NCBI GenBank assembly: GCA_964393335.1
Contig: CAYMTN010000093.1
Location: 1 to 18,955 of the forward strand
DNA: 18,955 nt
Source of the DNA: CAYMTN01 sp964393335
GTDB lineage: Bacteria; Chloroflexota; Anaerolineae; Aggregatilineales; Aggregatilineaceae
Direction of reading: 5' to 3'
This document shows, piece after piece, positions 14,729 to 18,955 of this stretch. How positions within the stretch are numbered: the first letter of the stretch is position 1; every line of letters starts with the position of its first letter. The notes below the pieces were generated by a model. The model did no database searches. It saw only the letters and a program-made list of their open reading frames with translations, and was not told the origin of the DNA. The translations under genes and the position numbers were made by a program.

Positions 14729-14870
14729 GATTCCTTCCTCCTCATGTCGAAAACCGCTCACAATCCGTTTGAAGCTCACTCCCCCCACCGTCTTTGAATG
14801 CTCTGCCTGCCGCTTGGGCCTGCGTGAGATGCTGCCGTGCAGTATAGGGGCGAACGGGCTGCAAGGCGAG

Positions 14871-15422
14871 TCAGCCCCCGTGCAGGCTGGACGTCACGAT
14901 CCAGGCGACGAGGACCACGAATAACAGCGCGGCGGGGATGAATGCACTGATGAGCAGGGCAAGACGTATCGCGGCATCCGGGCAGACGAGCGTGCCGATC
15001 ATGGCCGCCAGCAGCGCCAGCATGATCAGCGCGCCGAGGCGAGTCCAGGCGCGGTGCCGGGTGCTGAGTCTGCCGCCAGCCCGCCAGAGCGCCGCGCCGC
15101 AGACCATGCCGACTACGCTGGCCGCGAATCCCGCCGCGACGAGGCGCTGGCCGGGCGTGTCCAACCCGTGAAGCATGGCCGGCAGGCGCGATCTGCCGGC
15201 AGGCGCGGGCCAGAATTCCGCGTTGAGATCGGCCAGCAGCGACAGCTCGAGTTCTTGCGCGATGCGACCCAGCACGGCCAGCAGCCCGACGGTCACGCCC
15301 AGCACGAACAGCGCCAACGCGGTGGGGCGCACCTGTCCGGGGGGCGGAGTCTCAGGTTGGGGCGCGTCCGGTGCGTCCGGCGCGTCAGGGGGTGAGGTGT
15401 CGGGCCAGCGGTCCGGCAGCAT
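14871..15422 (-). CDS. Four-helix integral membrane protein of unknown function
   Basis: A 183-residue protein with a Pro/Asp/Ala-rich N-terminal tail (PPDAPDAPDAPQPETPPPG) and four predicted membrane helices, at about residues 33-54, 94-116, 127-147 and 154-176. Between helices 1 and 2 there is a 40-residue loop (ELSLLADLNAEFWPAPAGRS...). I do not recognise a family and see no catalytic motif. GTGGAG lies 9 nt upstream of the ATG. It starts 24 nt after the lytic transglycosylase stop, so it is most likely translated from the same transcript. The beta-propeller/SH3b gene follows after a 142-nt gap with its own possible promoter. An accessory role at the membrane for the transglycosylase is an inference from position only. 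Confidence 0.8.
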   Translation of the reverse strand: MLPDRWPDTSPPDAPDAPDAPQPETPPPGQVRPTALALFVLGVTVGLLAVLGRIAQELELSLLADLNAEFWPAPAGRSRLPAMLHGLDTPGQRLVAAGFAASVVGMVCGAALWRAGGRLSTRHRAWTRLGALIMLALLAAMIGTLVCPDAAIRLALLISAFIPAALLFVVLVAWIVTSSLHGG

Positions 15423-15446
15423 GGATCAGCGCTCCACAAAAAGTAA

Positions 15447-17879
15447 TCAGGGCGCGCCGTACAGGGTGCGGTACACGTTGTACTGCTCGTAGATGCGGCG
15501 GACATACGTGCGCGTCTCGTCGTAGCCGATGGCTTGCACAAACAGGTCGATATCCGGCCCGGAAATGCTCAGCCATTGGGCCGCGTTGCCGGGACCGCCG
15601 TTATAACCGGCCAGGGCCGCGTAGGGCAGGCCATCGACGGTATCCATCACCCAGCGCAAATAATACGTGCCAAACATGACGTTGATGTAAGGCCGGTACA
15701 CGTCGCTGTTCTGGTAGTTGGGCCAGCCAAGCTGCTGCGCGATCCACTGCCCGGTATCGGGGATGATCTGCATCAAACCCTGGGCAGCGGCGTAGGACGT
15801 GGCGAAGCCTTCGAACAGGCTTTCCTGCCGGATCAACGAGAAGATCAGCAGCGGGTCGAGGTTGTTTTTCTGCGCGTTGGGCAGCACGAGGTCCTTGTAG
15901 TAGGCCGGGTAGCGCAGGCGGGCTATCGCGCCGGGGGCCTGCGTCGTGTCGATCCCGGCGCTGTCGATCAACTTGGCGGCAGCCGTGATCGAGAGCCGGT
16001 ACAGCCCCTGGTCGCGGAAGTAGATCGCAAGCTGGTAGGTCGCCAGCGGATCGGTTTCGTAGTCCTGGCGCAGCGACTCGAACTCGGTTTCGGCTTCTTC
16101 GTAGGCGGCGACGACCATCAATTCGTGGCCGCGAATCAGGCGCGAATCGGCTGCCAACTGCGGGCCGAGCGGGTACAGCGGGCCTTCCTGCGTGATGCCG
16201 AACGTATTCCGCAGCCACGTTTCGGTCTGGGCAAGCTGCGTCCCTTCGTCAAACTCAAATACCGCGTCGGCGGGCGGATCGAACGGGTCGCGCCCGTTGA
16301 GCAGGTCATTGGCCCGGATGCTGTAATACCCGCCGGGGTCGGCAGCCGCCGCCGCCTGGTACGCCTGCCGCGCCAGATCGTCTTTTTGATCGTACTGGTA
16401 CAGGCGTCCGACCCACAGGTACGCGGCGGCCTGCAATTCGCCGGTGCCGGTGGCGGCCAACTGGCTGAACAACTGCGCGGCCATGCCCGTATTGCCCGCG
16501 TTATAGGCCATCGTCGCGCCCATGAACAGCCCTTCCTGCGCCCAGGACGTGCCGGGGTAGGTGCGTCCCAGGATGTCGAACGTGCCGAGCGCGCTGGCGG
16601 AATCGCCCAACGTGCTGTACAGGTATCCGGCCCGCCACAGCGCTTCCGCGCCTTCGGGCACGTCGGGATGCAGCGTGGCGAGTTCGGTATATTTCTGGAT
16701 CGCGCCGGGGATGTCGTCGCTCAGAAACAGTGTGCGCCCCTGTTCGAGCCACGCCTGACCATAAGCGGGATCGGTGGGGTAGGTGTCGATCACCGTCTGG
16801 TAGGTGGTGATGGCGGCCTGCGGGTTGCCCACTTCGCGGTACGATTCGCCCAACATCATCAGCACGTCGACCGGGGCGTAACCCTGCTCGCTGGTGTAAT
16901 TGTTGAACGCCTGGATCGCCGCGCCGTAGGCTTCGTTGAAGTAGTAGATGCGGCCCTGCTGGTAACTCTCGATCTGCAAGCCCGCGTTGAGCAGCAGGCC
17001 GAGCGCCTGGTAGGCGGCCCCGCTGGCCGGGTAGTCGTTGACGATGCGCTGCAGGCGCGTATTGCCGTCCGCGTAATTCCCCTGGTTGAGCAGCACCTGC
17101 GCCGCCTGGAAATCGATGCTGGCGCGGTAAAAGCTGTTTTCGGCGACGGCCAGAATCGCGTCGTACTGCGCGACGGCCTGATCCGGCAGACCCGCGTTCA
17201 GGTACCCGGCGGCGACACGCTCGCGCAGCGCGACCAGCGACGAAAGCTCGCGGGTTGCGTCGGCGGCCCTGGCGTAAGCATCCAGCGACTGCTGCGGCTG
17301 GCCGAGCGCGAGGTAGGCGTCGCCGGTGCGCTCGTACACGTAACTGTCGATGATGCCGGGACTCAGGCCCAGGTAGCGATTGAAGTCAGCGATCGCGGAT
17401 TCCCACGCGCCCAGGCCGAGAAAGGCGTCACCCCGCAGGAACACGGCGTGCGCCAGGCGCTCGTCGGCGGGGTATTCGGCGATGAAACGCGTCAGGGCGT
17501 CGGCGGATTGATCGTAAAACCCTTCGCGCAGCGCGGCTTCGCCCAGCCCGTACAGCGCGGCTTTGCGCAGCTCTGGATCGGCGTTGGGCTGGCCGATCAC
17601 CGCCTGGAAAAAACTCACCGCGCCTTCATAATCACCGTTGTGCAGCGCTTGTTCGGCATCGCCAAACGCGACTCCGGGCGGCAGCGTCGGCGTGGGCACG
17701 AACGGCGCGGTCGGCGTCACATAGGGCACGGTCGGCGTCGGTGGGTTGAACAGCGCCGGATTGCTCGGCGTGGCGGTGACGATGATCGTCTTGGACTCGC
17801 CGGTCAGGTTGCAGGCCATCGCCGCGCCGATCAGCAGCAGACCGGGCAGCAAGACCAGACGTTGGATTCGTGTGTTCAT
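15447..17879 (-). CDS. TPR-rich soluble-lytic-transglycosylase-type lipoprotein (Slt family)
   Basis: An 810-residue exported murein hydrolase that should cleave the MurNAc-GlcNAc bond to form 1,6-anhydro ends. The N-terminus LVLLPGLLLIGAAMAC, with Cys23, looks like a lipoprotein signal, although Met at -2 is unusual. A Thr/Pro linker (NPPTPTVPYVTPTAPF...) leads to many TPR-like repeats (about 70-560: DAEQALHNGDYEGAVSFFQAV, AVFLRGDAFLGLGAWESAIADF, LMMLGESYREVGNPQAAITTY and others). The SLT domain covers about 665-795: IRQESLFEGFATSYAAAQGLMQIIP holds the catalytic Glu686, with GYNGGPG at about 757-763. Domain order matches Slt70. The ATG at 17879 has no ribosome site, but a consensus promoter ends about 7 nt before it, implying a leaderless mRNA. 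It is followed 24 nt later by a membrane protein gene. Family and activity are secure. Confidence 0.95.
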   Translation of the reverse strand: MNTRIQRLVLLPGLLLIGAAMACNLTGESKTIIVTATPSNPALFNPPTPTVPYVTPTAPFVPTPTLPPGVAFGDAEQALHNGDYEGAVSFFQAVIGQPNADPELRKAALYGLGEAALREGFYDQSADALTRFIAEYPADERLAHAVFLRGDAFLGLGAWESAIADFNRYLGLSPGIIDSYVYERTGDAYLALGQPQQSLDAYARAADATRELSSLVALRERVAAGYLNAGLPDQAVAQYDAILAVAENSFYRASIDFQAAQVLLNQGNYADGNTRLQRIVNDYPASGAAYQALGLLLNAGLQIESYQQGRIYYFNEAYGAAIQAFNNYTSEQGYAPVDVLMMLGESYREVGNPQAAITTYQTVIDTYPTDPAYGQAWLEQGRTLFLSDDIPGAIQKYTELATLHPDVPEGAEALWRAGYLYSTLGDSASALGTFDILGRTYPGTSWAQEGLFMGATMAYNAGNTGMAAQLFSQLAATGTGELQAAAYLWVGRLYQYDQKDDLARQAYQAAAAADPGGYYSIRANDLLNGRDPFDPPADAVFEFDEGTQLAQTETWLRNTFGITQEGPLYPLGPQLAADSRLIRGHELMVVAAYEEAETEFESLRQDYETDPLATYQLAIYFRDQGLYRLSITAAAKLIDSAGIDTTQAPGAIARLRYPAYYKDLVLPNAQKNNLDPLLIFSLIRQESLFEGFATSYAAAQGLMQIIPDTGQWIAQQLGWPNYQNSDVYRPYINVMFGTYYLRWVMDTVDGLPYAALAGYNGGPGNAAQWLSISGPDIDLFVQAIGYDETRTYVRRIYEQYNVYRTLYGAP

Positions 17880-17886
17880 GCGGGCG

Positions 17887-17915
17887 ATTATCGCGGCAGG
17901 ACGGTCGATTGTCAA
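17887..17915 (-). promoter_or_regulatory. Near-perfect sigma-70 promoter of the lytic transglycosylase gene
   Basis: Minus strand TTGACA (17910-17915), 17-nt spacer, GATAAT (17887-17892). The expected start, about 7 nt after the -10, falls on or next to the A of the ATG at 17879, and the 7 nt between (CGCCCGC) contain no ribosome site. This supports a leaderless transcript. Confidence 0.7.
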
Positions 17916-17958
17916 CCGGACGTAATGCGCCAACAGGGCGTAGTTGCCTGATCAACCA

Positions 17959-17987
17959 TTGACGCTGCGCCTGCGCTTGGCTACAAT
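17959..17987 (+). promoter_or_regulatory. Sigma-70 promoter of the L25 gene
   Basis: TTGACG (17959-17964), a 17-nt spacer, then TACAAT (17982-17987). The predicted start near 17994 leaves a leader of about 190 nt before the L25 ATG. Confidence 0.6.
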
Positions 17988-18184
17988 TGCCAGCGCTGTA
18001 ATCGTCGGCCCACCCTGGGCCTGGCGCGGTGACGTTATACGAACGACCGCCCGCGCGTGCTGTCCTGGCCCGGCGGGCTTGATGTGTAGGTTAGTCAACA
18101 GGCAAAACGTAAGGGCGATAGAGGAATGGCGCGTCGCTGAAGGCCGCCAGCCTACCCTGGTAGAATGAGGAGAACGGTATTCAA

Positions 18185-18847
18185 ATGGCTGAAACAATTG
18201 TGCTCGAAGCGACCAAACGTGAACAGACCGGCAAACAGGTGAGCCAGCTTCGCGCCCAGGGCATCGTGCCCGGCGTGTTGTATGGCCCGACGTTTGACGC
18301 CATCCCGCTGCAAGTCGTGTGGACGACTCTGCGCCCCGTGCTGCTCGAAGTCGGCGGCTCGAAGGTGATCCAGCTCAACATGGGCGGCGAGGAATACAAC
18401 GCGCTGGTGCGTGATGTCCAGCGCGACCCGATTCGCGGGGACGTGCTGCACATCGATTTTTACCGCGTGCGGATGGATGTGGTGATCCGTACCGAAGTGC
18501 CGATTATCCTGACCGGCACCGACGCCCGCATCACCGAACTGGGCGGCGTGATCATCCACGAGCTAAACTCGGTTGAAGTCGAGTGTCTGCCCGGTGACCT
18601 GCCGCCGCACGTCGAAATCGACCTGTCCGGGATTCAGGACATCGGCGACAGCCTGCTGGTGCGCGACCTGCCGGAACTGCCCGGCGTGACGTACCTCAAC
18701 TCGGCGGATGATGTCGTGGTCACGTCCAGTTACATGCGGGCGGGGCTTGAAGTGGAAGAGGAAGAAGAAGAGGAAGTCGCCGAAGAAGGCGAAGAGCCGG
18801 AACTCATCCGCCGCCGCCGGGAAGAAGAAGACGAAACCGAGCTGTAG
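18185..18847 (+). CDS. rplY: Ribosomal protein bL25, long CTC/TL5-type
   Basis: A 220-residue bL25 of the general-stress-protein CTC type, which binds 5S rRNA in the large ribosomal subunit. The N-terminal 5S-binding domain (about 1-93) has the hallmark start IVLEATKREQTGKQVSQLRAQGIVPGVLYG and ends RGDVLHIDFYRV. The second, CTC/TL5 beta domain (about 100-190) includes PIILTGTDARITELGGVIIHELNSVEVECLPGDLPPHVEIDLS and LPGVTYLNSADDVVVT. A highly acidic tail (about 190-220, runs of Glu broken by RRRREEE) is common in this long form. GAGGAG lies 12 nt upstream of the ATG. It is read alone from a consensus promoter with a long leader and is followed by a strong intrinsic terminator. Function is secure. 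Confidence 0.97.
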   Translation: MAETIVLEATKREQTGKQVSQLRAQGIVPGVLYGPTFDAIPLQVVWTTLRPVLLEVGGSKVIQLNMGGEEYNALVRDVQRDPIRGDVLHIDFYRVRMDVVIRTEVPIILTGTDARITELGGVIIHELNSVEVECLPGDLPPHVEIDLSGIQDIGDSLLVRDLPELPGVTYLNSADDVVVTSSYMRAGLEVEEEEEEEVAEEGEEPELIRRRREEEDETEL

Positions 18848-18857
18848 TGGGTTTGTC

Positions 18858-18955
18858 ATGGCGCTGCCATCACGGCAGGAACACCGAAAATCACGATGGG
18901 ACCCAGACGGGTCCCGTCTTTTTTTGCGTACCGTCCTGGGGTTACTCGTCACCGG
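18858..18955 (+). CDS. Possible start of a membrane or exported protein (doubtful, cut by window edge)
   Basis: From the ATG at 18858 the frame stays open to the window end. It encodes a basic N-terminus (MALPSRQEHRKSRWDPDG) followed by the start of a hydrophobic stretch (LFLRTVLGLLVT), like a signal anchor. Against it, the frame runs straight through the L25 intrinsic terminator, and no good ribosome site precedes it. The real gene, if any, may begin further right. Reported only because the hydrophobic run is suggestive. Confidence 0.2.
   Translation, partial: MALPSRQEHRKSRWDPDGSRLFLRTVLGLLVT
18895..18925 (+). terminator. Intrinsic terminator after L25
   Basis: GATGGGACCC (18895-18904) pairs with GGGTCCCGTC (18909-18918) through 10 bp, one of them G-T, with the 4-nt loop AGAC. 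A run of seven T follows (18919-18925). It lies 48 nt after the L25 stop codon and has the classic Rho-independent form. Confidence 0.85.

Larger units (their letters stand above)
17880..18184. other. 305-bp divergent promoter region and L25 leader
   Basis: This gap separates the minus-strand transglycosylase from the plus-strand L25 gene. The two promoters point away from each other, with 43 nt between their -35 boxes. The roughly 190 nt of L25 leader hold a small GGCCCA/TGGGCC hairpin (18007-18021) and other GC-rich short stems. No known riboswitch, SRP RNA or tRNA could be recognised. Confidence 0.55.

Noticed and set aside
15534..17951. 805-residue open frame on the plus strand opposite the lytic transglycosylase
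   Set aside because: It is a composition shadow of a GC-rich gene: the minus-strand frame has clear TPR and SLT motifs, while this one is Arg/Gly/Val-rich with no recognisable domain.
18126..18140. Mini-ORF ATG-GCG-CGT-CGC-TGA in the L25 leader as an attenuation peptide
   Set aside because: Only four codons, with no terminator or anti-terminator pair nearby; chance occurrence is likely.
17994..18184. Small SRP RNA or another housekeeping RNA in the L25 leader
   Set aside because: The conserved GGAAG-GAAGCAGC-like apical loop and other known signatures are absent.

Overview
The window reads as chromosomal DNA from a GC-rich bacterium, most likely a member of the Chloroflexota (Anaerolineae-like). 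This is an inference from gene style, not a phylogenetic result. The pointers are secreted proteins with Thr/Pro-rich linkers, a TPR-type lytic transglycosylase lipoprotein, a beta-propeller protein with a C-terminal SH3b domain, a long L25/CTC protein with an acidic tail, and dispersed palindromic repeats in the intergenic gaps. Nearly all genes lie on the minus strand; only a GH1 glycosidase and the L25 gene are on the plus strand. No tRNA, rRNA or CRISPR array was seen.

Left part (1-5350): the N-terminal part of an aldehyde dehydrogenase; a two-gene unit of an NmrA-type NAD(P)-binding protein and a SnoaL-like ester cyclase; a tandem pair of duplicated short-chain dehydrogenases; and, divergent from these, a family 1 beta-glycosidase. 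This is a small-molecule oxidoreductase and sugar neighbourhood with no obvious single pathway.

Middle (5350-11070): an AT-richer islet carries an unrecognised protein with a HEPN-like C-terminal half and a consensus promoter. It is followed by a uroporphyrinogen-decarboxylase-superfamily protein that lacks the usual metal-binding cysteines, an orphan branched-chain-amino-acid-type binding protein, and a secreted protein made of two related cysteine-pair domains. The gaps here hold copies of a dispersed palindromic repeat and several strong hairpins.

Right part (11070-18955): a complete IS4-family insertion sequence (1348 bp, 21-bp imperfect inverted repeats, perfect 11-bp target duplication) sits at the edge of a palindromic repeat. 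Beyond it lie a small secreted protein, a beta-propeller/SH3b protein, a four-helix membrane protein and a lytic transglycosylase lipoprotein, which together form a cell-envelope cluster. The transglycosylase and the L25 gene diverge from two back-to-back consensus promoters. The transglycosylase promoter is placed so that its mRNA should be leaderless. L25 has a long leader and a classic terminator.

I found no convincing multi-gene novel system. The best leads are the HEPN-like orphan, the duplicated cysteine-pair protein, the non-canonical URO-D protein, the dispersed repeat family and the leaderless transglycosylase promoter.
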